Origin: an uncultured Lachnospiraceae bacterium
Lineage (GTDB): Bacteria; Bacillota; Clostridia; Lachnospirales; Lachnospiraceae
Length of the DNA: 64,000 nucleotides
Direction: 5' to 3'
Assembly: GCA_910586725.1 (NCBI GenBank)
Contig: CAJUJL010000003.1
Location: forward strand, 1-64,000
The notes under the pieces are model-generated. The model made no database searches. It had not been told where the DNA came from and worked only from the letters and a program-made list of their open reading frames with translations. The position numbers and the translations under genes are program-made. Shown piece by piece: positions 8,004-16,136 of the stretch; positions within the stretch are counted from its first letter, which is position 1; each line of letters opens with the position of its first letter.

Positions 8004-8825
8004 ATGAAGTATAAAGCGTTATTAACAGGAAAGAACAACTCTGTCATCGATGACTTTTTCGTTCGGCTGGGTGATGATTTTGAAGTCCTGACTACTTCGA
8101 TCCGGTATGAAGATATAATCAAACATGTGCAATATTTTTCTCCTGATGTAATGGTGTATTGCATCTATAATGAAAAGGGAGAATCCCTAAGTCAGATGAC
8201 GAATGTCAAATATCAGCTGCAAAGAGCGGGGATACCGTTTATTTTGATCGGTTCCAAAGAGGATTGTGAGGAATTCCAGAGAGTTGCGGTAAATGTTTCG
8301 GATTTGATCCTGCTTAAGCCGCTGACTGCGGACGCGATCAAGTTTCAGATTACGAATTTCATGAGAGGTTGGAAAACTCTGCAGCAGAAATCAAACGTAA
8401 AAGTAGAAAAAGCTTCGGATGGCAAAGCGGCGGGCGTTGCGGATAACGATGTCGAAGAGGTAAAACGCAAACATATTTTAGTTGTAGACGACAGCCCGAT
8501 TATGTTAAAAACGCTAAAAGAGCATCTTCGCGATACATATGACATAGCGACCGCGGTTAGCGGAAAAGTCGCCATGAAATTTCTGGAGCGTAAAAAAACG
8601 GATTTGATTTTATTGGATTATGAGATGCCGGAAGAAAGCGGGCCTGTCGTTTTGGAAAAACTGCGGGCAAATCAAAACACGAAAGACATTCCGGTTATTT
8701 TCCTGACCGGCGTTACAGACAGCGGAAAGATAAAAGAAGCGCTGGTCTTAAAGCCTCAGGGTTATCTGTTAAAGCCGATTGATCATGGTAAGCTGATAGA
8801 ATCCATTGAAAATGTAATCGGTTAG
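8004..8825 (+). CDS. Response regulator with a degenerate plus a canonical receiver domain, no output domain
   Basis: 273 residues from ATG 8004, six bases after AAGGAGG; the ATG at 7998 is too close to that site. Residues 1-120 look like a receiver-type fold (SPDVMVYCIYN at the position of the phosphorylation strand, LLKPLTADAI at the end) but lack the usual Asp, so it is probably a pseudo-receiver. Residues ~153-273 are a full REC domain with the acidic pair VVDDS, phospho-acceptor Asp205 in LILLDYEMPE, the LTG loop and LLKPI. No DNA-binding or enzymatic output follows. It likely works with the hybrid kinase 49 bp downstream as a phosphate shuttle or sink. Confidence 0.85.
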   Translation: MKYKALLTGKNNSVIDDFFVRLGDDFEVLTTSIRYEDIIKHVQYFSPDVMVYCIYNEKGESLSQMTNVKYQLQRAGIPFILIGSKEDCEEFQRVAVNVSDLILLKPLTADAIKFQITNFMRGWKTLQQKSNVKVEKASDGKAAGVADNDVEEVKRKHILVVDDSPIMLKTLKEHLRDTYDIATAVSGKVAMKFLERKKTDLILLDYEMPEESGPVVLEKLRANQNTKDIPVIFLTGVTDSGKIKEALVLKPQGYLLKPIDHGKLIESIENVIG

Positions 8826-8874
8826 TTTTTCTGCATACAATCAATTGGGCGTGTAACACAGGGAGGATTTGTAT

Positions 8875-11571
8875 ATGGAAATGGATTATGAGCTGCATTT
8901 GACCGACTTTATAGATGTCAAAACATTGCAGAAAATTCAGGACGCATTTTACAGGATGACAGGAATTTCCATGATCACAGTAGATGCAGATGGAACCGCG
9001 GTGACAAGCGGAACCGGCTTTACGGAGTTTTGCCTCAAATATGGAAAAGATTCTTCGGACGGATGCGTACACTGTAAGCAGTGTGCGAAGGACGGAGCAA
9101 TTATGGCAATGGAAAAAGGCAAATCTTTGATTTATAAATGCCATGCGGGGCTGATTGATTTTGCCGCGCCGATTGTAGCGGACAACAGACTTTTGGGGGC
9201 ATTCATCGGAGGCCAGATTTTAATGGAGGAGATGGATTCGGACGACATCAAAAAGAAAGCCGCCGCTGCAGACGCAGATCTGGACGAATATCTTGACGCC
9301 GTGAGGAAGATCCGCATTCTGGATCAGGATGCCATAGATAATGCGGCGCAGTTTCTTTATACTGTGGCGGATGTCTTGTCGGATATGGCTTATCACAAAA
9401 CTCTTTTTTATCATATGAATCTGGAACTGGAAAAATCGGCGAATATGAAGTCTGATTTTCTTGCAAATATGAGCCATGAAATCAGAACGCCGATGAATGC
9501 GGTGATCGGCATGGCAGAGATGGCGCTTAGGGAAGAGCTGCCGCCGACGGCCAAAGAACATATCAACCAGATCAAAGAGTCGGGCAAATCATTGCTTACG
9601 ATTATCAATGATATTTTGGATTTTTCCAAAATAGAATCCGGGAAAATGGATATTCATGTGGTGGATTATGAGCCGATGTCGCTGGTGTACGATGTTGCGA
9701 ATATCGTTATGACAAGGCTGAAGGGTAAGGATATAGAGCTGGTTTTGGATATTGCGCCATCGCTGCCCAATAAGCTTTCCGGAGACAATATCAGAATCAA
9801 ACAGGTTTTATTAAACATAGCCAATAATGCGGCCAAGTTTACATTCGAAGGAAAGATAACCATCAAAGTTGGCTATACTGCAATCTCTTCCGAAGAAATA
9901 GAGCTTCAGGTTTCCGTTGAAGATACGGGAGTAGGCATTAAACAGGCGGATATGGGCAAGCTTTTTCAATCGTTTCAGCAGGTGGACAGCAAGCGGAACA
10001 GAAATATTGAAGGCACAGGACTGGGACTTGCTATTTCCAGGCACCTTTTGTCTCTGATGAACGGGACGATTCAGGTGGAGAGCGAATATCAGAAAGGAAG
10101 CAGATTTTCTTTTTCCCTGCCGCAGAAGATTGTGGACAAAACGCCGTGCATCCGCATTCAGGAACCGGATACGCTTGCGGTTGCCGGATTGCTTGCAAAT
10201 CCTTTCTTAAGCAAAGGGATTGAGAGTGATGTGGAAGGGCTTGGCGTGGAATACCTGCCGCTTTCCTCCGAAAAAGATCTGGAGAAGATTGTTTCGGACA
10301 AAAAGGTGTTTCTCTTTATTGAATATCCCATGTTTACCGATAAGGTAAAGGAATATGTAACAGAGCATTCGGATATTACGGCAGTTTTGATTATCAGCTT
10401 TTTTGAGGACATCAAGTACAACATACCAAATCTTCTTGTAATCAAAAAGCCTTTGTTTGCCCTGAATATCGCGGTGCTTTTAAACAGGGAAGAACTGAAA
10501 TTTGAAGATACAGGCGCGGACGACAAAGGATTTGATTTTATCGCCCCGGATGCGGAAGCGCTTCTTGTAGATGACAATGCCGTAAACCTGACGGTTGCGG
10601 AAGGTCTCCTGGAACCGTTGAAAATGAAGATTGATACGGTTATGAGCGGCAAGGCCGCCATTGAGAAGATCAGTAAATTTCATTACGATATAATTTTTAT
10701 GGATCATATGATGCCGGAGCTGGATGGCGTGGAAACGACGCACATCATCCGCAGGTTCCACAAAGAATATGACAACGTACCGATCATTGCTTTGACGGCC
10801 AATGCAGTGGAAGGAACGAAAGAGATGTTCTGCGAAGAGGGCATGAATGATTTTGTGCCGAAACCGATTGAACTTCGCATGCTGATCAGCAAGGTGCGCA
10901 AATGGCTTCCCGCCGAAAAGATTAAGAAAGTGCACGGAACGCTGGGCGTTCAGAAAAAAGCGGGCAAAGACGATGCAATTGCGGTCGGTGATTTGAACGT
11001 GGCATTTGCCATGAAATTTTTGGGCAGCGAACAGCTTTTCTGGACAATATTAAAAGTATATTATAAAAGTATTGAAAAGAAAGCCAAGCTGATCAAATCA
11101 CTGGAAGAGCAGGAAAAATGGGAAGATTATACGATTGAAGTGCATGCGTTAAAGAGTTCTTCCAAACAAATCGGAGCAAGCTCCCTTTCAGAGAAAGCGG
11201 CGGCTCTGGAAAAAGCGGGCAATGCGAAAGACGCTGTTTTCATACACAGGCGTACGGATGAAATGCTGGAACAGTATATCAAATACAAAGATGTGCTGGA
11301 ACCGTTTTGCACCGACAGGAAAAAAGAATCCGGGGAACAGGGCGCCGAAAAAAGAAAGATTCCGGACGATGTGTTAAAGAGCTGTTTTTCCGAAATGAGA
11401 GCGGCGATTGAAGAGCTGGATATGGATCAGATGGGAGAAGTAGTTTCAAAAATGGACGACTATGATTATGAAGGGCCGCAGCAGGAACTGTTTGAGAAAT
11501 TAAAAGAGGCGGTGGAAGACGTCGATGTCGATACGTGCGAAGCTATTCTCAAAGAATGGGAAGAAAACTGA
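8875..11571 (+). CDS. Hybrid histidine kinase: PocR sensor, HisKA, HATPase, REC, HPt
   Basis: 898 residues from ATG 8875 after GGGAGGATT. The N-terminus (~1-170) is a PocR-type ligand-binding domain: TDFIDVKTLQKIQDAFYRMTG, then a Cys-rich loop with HCKQCAKDG and KCHAGLIDFAAPI, a family known from propanediol-utilisation regulators and from kinases that sense small ligands. HisKA follows with His201 in NMSHEIRTPMNA, then an ATPase domain (DTGVGI, GTGLGLAI), a REC domain with Asp610 in FMDHMMPELDG, and an HPt domain with His757 in EVHALKSSS. No transmembrane segment is evident, so it should sense in the cytoplasm. It carries a complete internal phosphorelay and probably passes phosphate to the preceding REC-only protein. 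Confidence 0.92.
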   Translation: MEMDYELHLTDFIDVKTLQKIQDAFYRMTGISMITVDADGTAVTSGTGFTEFCLKYGKDSSDGCVHCKQCAKDGAIMAMEKGKSLIYKCHAGLIDFAAPIVADNRLLGAFIGGQILMEEMDSDDIKKKAAAADADLDEYLDAVRKIRILDQDAIDNAAQFLYTVADVLSDMAYHKTLFYHMNLELEKSANMKSDFLANMSHEIRTPMNAVIGMAEMALREELPPTAKEHINQIKESGKSLLTIINDILDFSKIESGKMDIHVVDYEPMSLVYDVANIVMTRLKGKDIELVLDIAPSLPNKLSGDNIRIKQVLLNIANNAAKFTFEGKITIKVGYTAISSEEIELQVSVEDTGVGIKQADMGKLFQSFQQVDSKRNRNIEGTGLGLAISRHLLSLMNGTIQVESEYQKGSRFSFSLPQKIVDKTPCIRIQEPDTLAVAGLLANPFLSKGIESDVEGLGVEYLPLSSEKDLEKIVSDKKVFLFIEYPMFTDKVKEYVTEHSDITAVLIISFFEDIKYNIPNLLVIKKPLFALNIAVLLNREELKFEDTGADDKGFDFIAPDAEALLVDDNAVNLTVAEGLLEPLKMKIDTVMSGKAAIEKISKFHYDIIFMDHMMPELDGVETTHIIRRFHKEYDNVPIIALTANAVEGTKEMFCEEGMNDFVPKPIELRMLISKVRKWLPAEKIKKVHGTLGVQKKAGKDDAIAVGDLNVAFAMKFLGSEQLFWTILKVYYKSIEKKAKLIKSLEEQEKWEDYTIEVHALKSSSKQIGASSLSEKAAALEKAGNAKDAVFIHRRTDEMLEQYIKYKDVLEPFCTDRKKESGEQGAEKRKIPDDVLKSCFSEMRAAIEELDMDQMGEVVSKMDDYDYEGPQQELFEKLKEAVEDVDVDTCEAILKEWEEN

Positions 11572-11587
11572 AAAACTGGAGGGTGTT

Positions 11588-11890
11588 ATGGTCAGACATG
11601 TCATATTGTGGCAGTTGAAAGACGGCTGCCCCAAAGAAGAAAAAGAGAACATAAAAAAAGAAATCAAATTGGGATTGGAGGGCCTGAAAGGCAAAATTCC
11701 GGGACTTTTAGAGATTCATGTACAGACAGAACGCCTCTCTTCCTCGAATGCGGAAATCATGCTGGATTCCACATTTGAAAGTGAAGCGGATCTGCTGGCG
11801 TATGCTGTTCATCCGGAACATGTAAAAGTTGCGGATGGGAAAGTGCGTCCCAATGTGCAGACGAGAATGTGTATGGATTATAAAATTTAA
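11588..11890 (+). CDS. Dabb-family (stress-responsive alpha/beta barrel) protein
   Basis: 100 residues starting MVRHVILWQLKDG and ending NVQTRMCMDYKI, a typical dimeric ferredoxin-like Dabb barrel. The start is ATG 11588 after CTGGAGGGTG. Dabb proteins bind small hydrophobic or aromatic compounds or act as stress proteins; the substrate here is unknown. It follows the PocR kinase after 16 bp and is closed by a terminator, so it probably belongs to that operon and may be linked to the sensed ligand (inference). Confidence 0.85.
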   Translation: MVRHVILWQLKDGCPKEEKENIKKEIKLGLEGLKGKIPGLLEIHVQTERLSSSNAEIMLDSTFESEADLLAYAVHPEHVKVADGKVRPNVQTRMCMDYKI

Positions 11891-11918
11891 TAAATGCCTC
11901 AAACGCTTTGTTTTAGGG

Positions 11919-11960
11919 AAATGTTGCTGTTTACGATCGGGTAGGCGGCAACATTTTTTT
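11919..11960 (+). terminator. Intrinsic terminator after the Dabb gene
   Basis: AAATGTTGC (11919-11927) pairs with GCAACATTT (11948-11956) and the right arm runs into a seven-T tract. Confidence 0.75.
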
Positions 11961-11968
11961 GTTATGTG

Positions 11969-11997
11969 TTGCATTTTCGTTGATATTGGGATAAAAT
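11969..11997 (+). promoter_or_regulatory. sigma-A promoter of the mraZ division/wall cluster
   Basis: TTGCAT (11969-11974), a 17-bp spacer and TAAAAT (11992-11997), placed directly before the MraZ operator repeats. Confidence 0.65.
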
Positions 11998-12008
11998 AGT
12001 CAGTGATG

Positions 12009-12048
12009 TGGGGGAAAGTGGTATAAAATGGTTTAAAGTGGGACGAAA
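12009..12048 (+). promoter_or_regulatory. MraZ-binding repeats: four TGG repeats at exact 10-bp spacing
   Basis: TGG occurs at 12009, 12019, 12029 and 12039, each unit ten bases long, with the intervening bases rich in A/G (GGAAAG, TTAAAG). MraZ is known to bind direct TGGG-type repeats of about 10 bp upstream of its own gene, and this array lies between the promoter and the mraZ start, where repression would act. Confidence 0.8.
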
Positions 12049-12065
12049 GCGTCAGAGGTGCCATT

Positions 12066-12497
12066 ATGTTTATGGGAGAATACAACCATACAATTGATGC
12101 CAAAGGCAGATTGATTGTTCCATCCAAATTCAGGGAAAAGCTTGGCAATGAATTTATTGCAACCAAGGGATTGGATGGTTGTCTTTTCGTGTATCCGAAT
12201 GAAGAATGGGCCAATATCGAAGAGAAATTTCGCAATATTCCACTTACCACAAAAGACGCAAGAAAATTTTCCCGTTTCTTCTTTGCCGGCGCGGCTGTCT
12301 GTGAGGTGGACAAGCAGGGAAGAATCTTACTTCCGCAGGTTTTGCGGGAATTCGCGGATTTGCAGAAAGACGCCGTTTTGGTCGGGGTTTTAAGCAGAAT
12401 CGAAATCTGGAGCAAAGAGCGCTGGCAGGATACCAATACATATGATGATATGGATGAAATTGCAGAGCATATGGCGGAATTGGGCTTAAGTATTTAA
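12066..12497 (+). CDS. mraZ: MraZ, transcriptional regulator of the division and cell-wall cluster
   Basis: 143 residues with two SpoVT/AbrB-like MraZ repeats: GEYNHTIDAKGRLIVPSKFR near the N-terminus and EVDKQGRILLPQVLREFA in the middle, each with the characteristic D-x-K/Q-GR motif. MraZ forms ring-shaped oligomers and represses its own cluster through the upstream TGG repeats. The ATG at 12066 follows AGAGGTGCC. It is the first gene of the cluster and is normal in length. Confidence 0.97.
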   Translation: MFMGEYNHTIDAKGRLIVPSKFREKLGNEFIATKGLDGCLFVYPNEEWANIEEKFRNIPLTTKDARKFSRFFFAGAAVCEVDKQGRILLPQVLREFADLQKDAVLVGVLSRIEIWSKERWQDTNTYDDMDEIAEHMAELGLSI

Positions 12498-12515
12498 AAC
12501 GGGATGGGGGAAACA

Positions 12516-13466
12516 ATGGAATTTAACCACAAATCTGTTTTGCTGGATGAAGTAATCGAATATTTGCAGATCCGTCCGGAGGGGATTTATGTGGATGGCA
12601 CGCTTGGCGGCGCCGGCCACTCCTTTGAGATTGTAAAAAGACTGGACAAAACCGGAAGGCTGATTGGTCTTGATCAGGACGGGGATGCAATTGACGCGGC
12701 GGCAAAACGATTGGATGCATATAAAGACCGTGTTGCCATTATCCGTTCCAATTACTGTCATATAAAAGAAGTATTATCCGGTATTGGCATAGAGAAGGCA
12801 GACGGAATTTTGCTGGATCTTGGCGTTTCCTCTTTTCAGCTGGATACGCCGGAGCGGGGTTTTACTTATAGAGAAGAGAATGCGCCTCTTGATATGCGCA
12901 TGGATAACAGGCAGAAGAGGACGGCAGAAGATATTGTCAACGAGTACAGTGAAACGGAACTGTTTCATATGATTCGTGATTATGGAGAAGACCGTTTTGC
13001 AAAAAACATTGCAAAGCATATTGTAACCGCACGAAACAGGAAGCGAATAAAAACGGCAGGAGAACTGACCGCAATTATTCGTGGGGCAATTCCCCAAAAA
13101 GTACAGGCGACAGGGGGTCATCCGGCGAAACGCACATTTCAGGCGATTCGCATTGAATTGAATCAGGAACTGGCTGTTTTGGAAGATACGCTGGATGATA
13201 TGATTGATTTGTTGAATGATAAAGGCAGATTGTGCGTCATTACATTTCATTCGTTAGAAGACAGAATTGTAAAAACGCATTTCAAAAAAAATGAAAATCC
13301 GTGCACATGTCCGAAAGATTTTCCAATCTGCGTTTGCGGTAAAAAGCCAAAAGGAAAGTGTATTACGCGTAAACCGGTTTTACCGTCTGAAGAAGAACAA
13401 GCGGATAACAGCAGAGCAAAAAGCGCAAAATTAAGAGTATTTGAAAAAATTGGGAAGGAAGACTAA
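12516..13466 (+). CDS. rsmH: 16S rRNA (cytosine-1402-N4)-methyltransferase RsmH
   Basis: 316 residues. MEFNHKSVLLDEVIEYL is the usual family start, so I place it at ATG 12516 rather than the in-frame ATG at 12504. The SAM-binding motif DGTLGGAGH and the family motifs LDLGVSSFQLD and GRLCVITFHSLEDR are present, along with a C-terminal CTCPKDFPICVCG Cys cluster common in Firmicute RsmH. It methylates C1402 of the 30S decoding centre. Second gene of the cluster, 18 bases after mraZ. Confidence 0.97.
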   Translation: MEFNHKSVLLDEVIEYLQIRPEGIYVDGTLGGAGHSFEIVKRLDKTGRLIGLDQDGDAIDAAAKRLDAYKDRVAIIRSNYCHIKEVLSGIGIEKADGILLDLGVSSFQLDTPERGFTYREENAPLDMRMDNRQKRTAEDIVNEYSETELFHMIRDYGEDRFAKNIAKHIVTARNRKRIKTAGELTAIIRGAIPQKVQATGGHPAKRTFQAIRIELNQELAVLEDTLDDMIDLLNDKGRLCVITFHSLEDRIVKTHFKKNENPCTCPKDFPICVCGKKPKGKCITRKPVLPSEEEQADNSRAKSAKLRVFEKIGKED

Positions 13467-13481
13467 AAAGTGAGGCATACT

Positions 13482-13988
13482 ATGAGACAGGAATCGGGTT
13501 ACGGTTACAAAAGAAGAAGCAATTTGAAAACAAATTATTATATAGATGGAAATACGGTGCGCCGTCTGGAAGGCGAGCCTGCGGAGCGGAAGAGACGCCA
13601 GCAGGAAAAGGAAGAGGAGCAAAAAAAACGCAGACACCGCCGTGCGGCAAGGAGAAATCAGGAACGCGCGCTGCGTATTAATTTTGGCTATGTGTTATTC
13701 TGCACATTGGCTATGAGCCTGATTGGAGCCGTGTGCGTGGCTTATATCCGTCTTCAGTCAGATATTACAAACAGGACCAAAAATATTTCCAGTCTGGAAC
13801 GGCAGATTACAGATTTAAGGGCGGATAACGATGCTGCCATGAAACGAATCGATCTTTCTACGGATTTGGATGCGATCAAAGAACAGGCTTTGGCTTTGGG
13901 CATGAGATTTCCGTCTCCGGATCAGATCATTTATTATAGTGTGGAAGATAATGATTTTATGGATCAGCATTCCGATATACCGGAGTAG
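13482..13988 (+). CDS. ftsL: FtsL-like septal membrane protein
   Basis: 168 residues from ATG 13482 (a GTG at 13470 is an alternative). A long basic cytoplasmic N-terminus rich in Arg/Lys/Glu is followed by a single membrane helix (INFGYVLFCTLAMSLIGAVC) and an extracytoplasmic coiled coil (RTKNISSLERQITDLRADND), the bitopic architecture of FtsL/DivIC. FtsL joins DivIB and FtsW/PBPs at the septum. The assignment rests on topology and its position between rsmH and the PBP genes rather than on sequence identity, which is always low in this family. Confidence 0.8.
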   Translation: MRQESGYGYKRRSNLKTNYYIDGNTVRRLEGEPAERKRRQQEKEEEQKKRRHRRAARRNQERALRINFGYVLFCTLAMSLIGAVCVAYIRLQSDITNRTKNISSLERQITDLRADNDAAMKRIDLSTDLDAIKEQALALGMRFPSPDQIIYYSVEDNDFMDQHSDIPE

Positions 13989-14012
13989 GAATGAAAATAC
14001 AGAGGTGCAGGA

Positions 14013-16049
14013 GTGCGAAGAAAGCGAAATACTATCAATAAATTTCTAAGAAAAATGCGAATGAAGCTGATGGTTCTTTTTCTGCTCGTTGTTGCTTTTT
14101 TAATCGCGCTGATCGGCAGATTGATGTATATTGAACACACCAGCGGCGATAAGTACGAAAAGATCGTATTGTCACAGCAGGGATACGACAGCCGGATTAT
14201 TCCTTACAGGCGCGGAGATATTGTGGACGCGAAAGGAACGGTTCTGGCGACGAGCCTTGATGTTTACAATGTGGTTTTTGACTGCAATGTTTTAAACCAG
14301 CAGGAAAAAGAAGTGATTGACGCGACCGTAGCGGCCGTGGCGTCCTGTTTTGAGGAAATTACGACGGAGGATCTTTACCGGAGGTTAAAGGAACGGCCGG
14401 AAAGCCAGTACGAAGTTTTGCTGAAAAAACTGCCTTATGAGAAAGTTCAGCCCTATGTGGAGCTGCTTTCCAAAGAGGATGAAAAAGATGGCAAAAAGGA
14501 AGACGATACGGAAGAAAAGGCCGAAATCGACAAAAACGCAGTCTGGTTTGAAAAAGAATATGTCAGAAATTATCCATATGGATCGCTGGCTGCATCCGTA
14601 ATCGGTTTTGTTTCCGGAGGCAACGTAGGTACGGTTGGACTGGAAAATTATTATAATTCCACTTTAAACGGCATCAACGGCAGAGAGTACGGATATTTAA
14701 ACTCGGACAATAATTTTGAAAAAACCATTCGTACCGCAAAAGACGGAAATACGATTGTGACCACTATTGACGCGCATATGCAGTCTGTCGTGGAAGAGAA
14801 GCTTTTGAAGTTTCATGAGGAGCATGTCAATGGATATGTAACGGGAGACGGTTATCTGCATGCGGCGGCGATTGTCATGAATCCCCAGAACGGGGAAATT
14901 TATGCAATGGCAAAATATCCGGGGTTTGATTTAAACAATCCAAGGGATGCGTCGGCTTATTTCAAGGAAGAAGAGCTGGCCGGTTTAAACGAAGAGCAGA
15001 AAATGGACCTTCTGAACAAACGGTGGGAAAATTTCTGCGTCACATATACATACGAACCCGGTTCTACAATAAAGCCTATGACAGTGGCGTGCGGATTAGA
15101 GACCGGAACTTTAAACGGCAGTGAATCGTATCTGTGCGACGGACTTGAAACCTTCAACGGGCAGGAAGTGCATTGCGTCAGCCGTGCAGGGCATGGAATA
15201 GAAACTGTGGAAAAAGCAATTATGGATTCCTGCAACGATGCGCTGATGCAGATGTCTTATTCAATCGGAGCGGATCATTTCCAGAAATATCTGAATATTT
15301 TTGGGTTCGGGCAAAAAACGGGAATTGATCTTCCCGGAGAGGAGAGGGGGCTTTTGATCGATAAGCCTAAGACGCTGGATCTTGCAACCAATTCTTTTGG
15401 ACAGAATTTTAACTGTACGATGATTCAGCTGGCGGGCGCTTTTTCCTCTCTGATCAATGGAGGGCAGTATTACCAGCCCCATGTAGTAAAGAAAATTCTG
15501 GACGCGGAAGGAAATACGATAGAGACGGTAAAACCGGTGATTTTGAAAGAAACTGTCTCACAGGAGACGTCGGATCTGGTAAAATCTTATCTCTATGCAA
15601 CGGTATCGGAAGGAACCGGCGGAGAAGCGAAGGTAGACGGTTACTCTATGGGAGGCAAAACAGGTACCGCGCAGAAATATCCAAGAGATGCAAAGACATA
15701 TCTGGTGTCGTTTATCGGGTACGTACCGCAGGAAAATCCGCAGCTTATCATTTATGTAATTATAGATGAACCCAATGCGAAGGAACAGGCGCACAGTAAC
15801 TACGCGCAGTCTGTGGTAAAAGAAATTTTAGAAGAGATTCTTCCTTATATGAACATGTATCCGGATGAAGAAAAGAAGCAGACGGATGAAGACGGTACGC
15901 AGGAAGGCGAAGAGCCGCAGGGGGAAGGAGAAACCGGTCAGGAAGGCGAAGCGCCGCAGGAAGGAGGAGGCGCAGACCAGGAAGGCGATGGCTTAGGCTC
16001 ATCCGATGGGGCTATGACGCCAAACGAACCTCCGGCGGATATATTTTAG
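14013..16049 (+). CDS. Class B penicillin-binding protein (FtsI/PBP2B-like transpeptidase)
   Basis: 678 residues from a GTG at 14013. One N-terminal membrane anchor (LMVLFLLVVAFLIALIGRL) is followed by the PBP dimerisation region and a transpeptidase domain with Ser351-T-I-Lys354, Ser406-C-Asn408 and Lys549-T-G. It crosslinks peptidoglycan, presumably at the septum. Two oddities: an acidic Lys/Glu/Asp insertion around residues 150-172, and a C-terminal tail of about 60 residues made of Glu/Gly/Gln-rich near-repeats (EGE, PQEG), probably disordered. First of two tandem class B PBPs here. Confidence 0.9.
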   Translation: MRRKRNTINKFLRKMRMKLMVLFLLVVAFLIALIGRLMYIEHTSGDKYEKIVLSQQGYDSRIIPYRRGDIVDAKGTVLATSLDVYNVVFDCNVLNQQEKEVIDATVAAVASCFEEITTEDLYRRLKERPESQYEVLLKKLPYEKVQPYVELLSKEDEKDGKKEDDTEEKAEIDKNAVWFEKEYVRNYPYGSLAASVIGFVSGGNVGTVGLENYYNSTLNGINGREYGYLNSDNNFEKTIRTAKDGNTIVTTIDAHMQSVVEEKLLKFHEEHVNGYVTGDGYLHAAAIVMNPQNGEIYAMAKYPGFDLNNPRDASAYFKEEELAGLNEEQKMDLLNKRWENFCVTYTYEPGSTIKPMTVACGLETGTLNGSESYLCDGLETFNGQEVHCVSRAGHGIETVEKAIMDSCNDALMQMSYSIGADHFQKYLNIFGFGQKTGIDLPGEERGLLIDKPKTLDLATNSFGQNFNCTMIQLAGAFSSLINGGQYYQPHVVKKILDAEGNTIETVKPVILKETVSQETSDLVKSYLYATVSEGTGGEAKVDGYSMGGKTGTAQKYPRDAKTYLVSFIGYVPQENPQLIIYVIIDEPNAKEQAHSNYAQSVVKEILEEILPYMNMYPDEEKKQTDEDGTQEGEEPQGEGETGQEGEAPQEGGGADQEGDGLGSSDGAMTPNEPPADIF

Positions 16050-16136
16050 AATGCAAGTTTCCATACATAAGAAATCATAACCTCATGAAAGCAGTAATAG
16101 AATGAAAGAAAGGCGCTTTCATGAGGATTTGCTTAT

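Noticed and set aside
10158..10661. A 167-aa Ser-rich minus-strand frame in the PocR kinase
   Set aside because: Ser/Phe-rich composition is typical of antisense frames; no ribosome site or family match.
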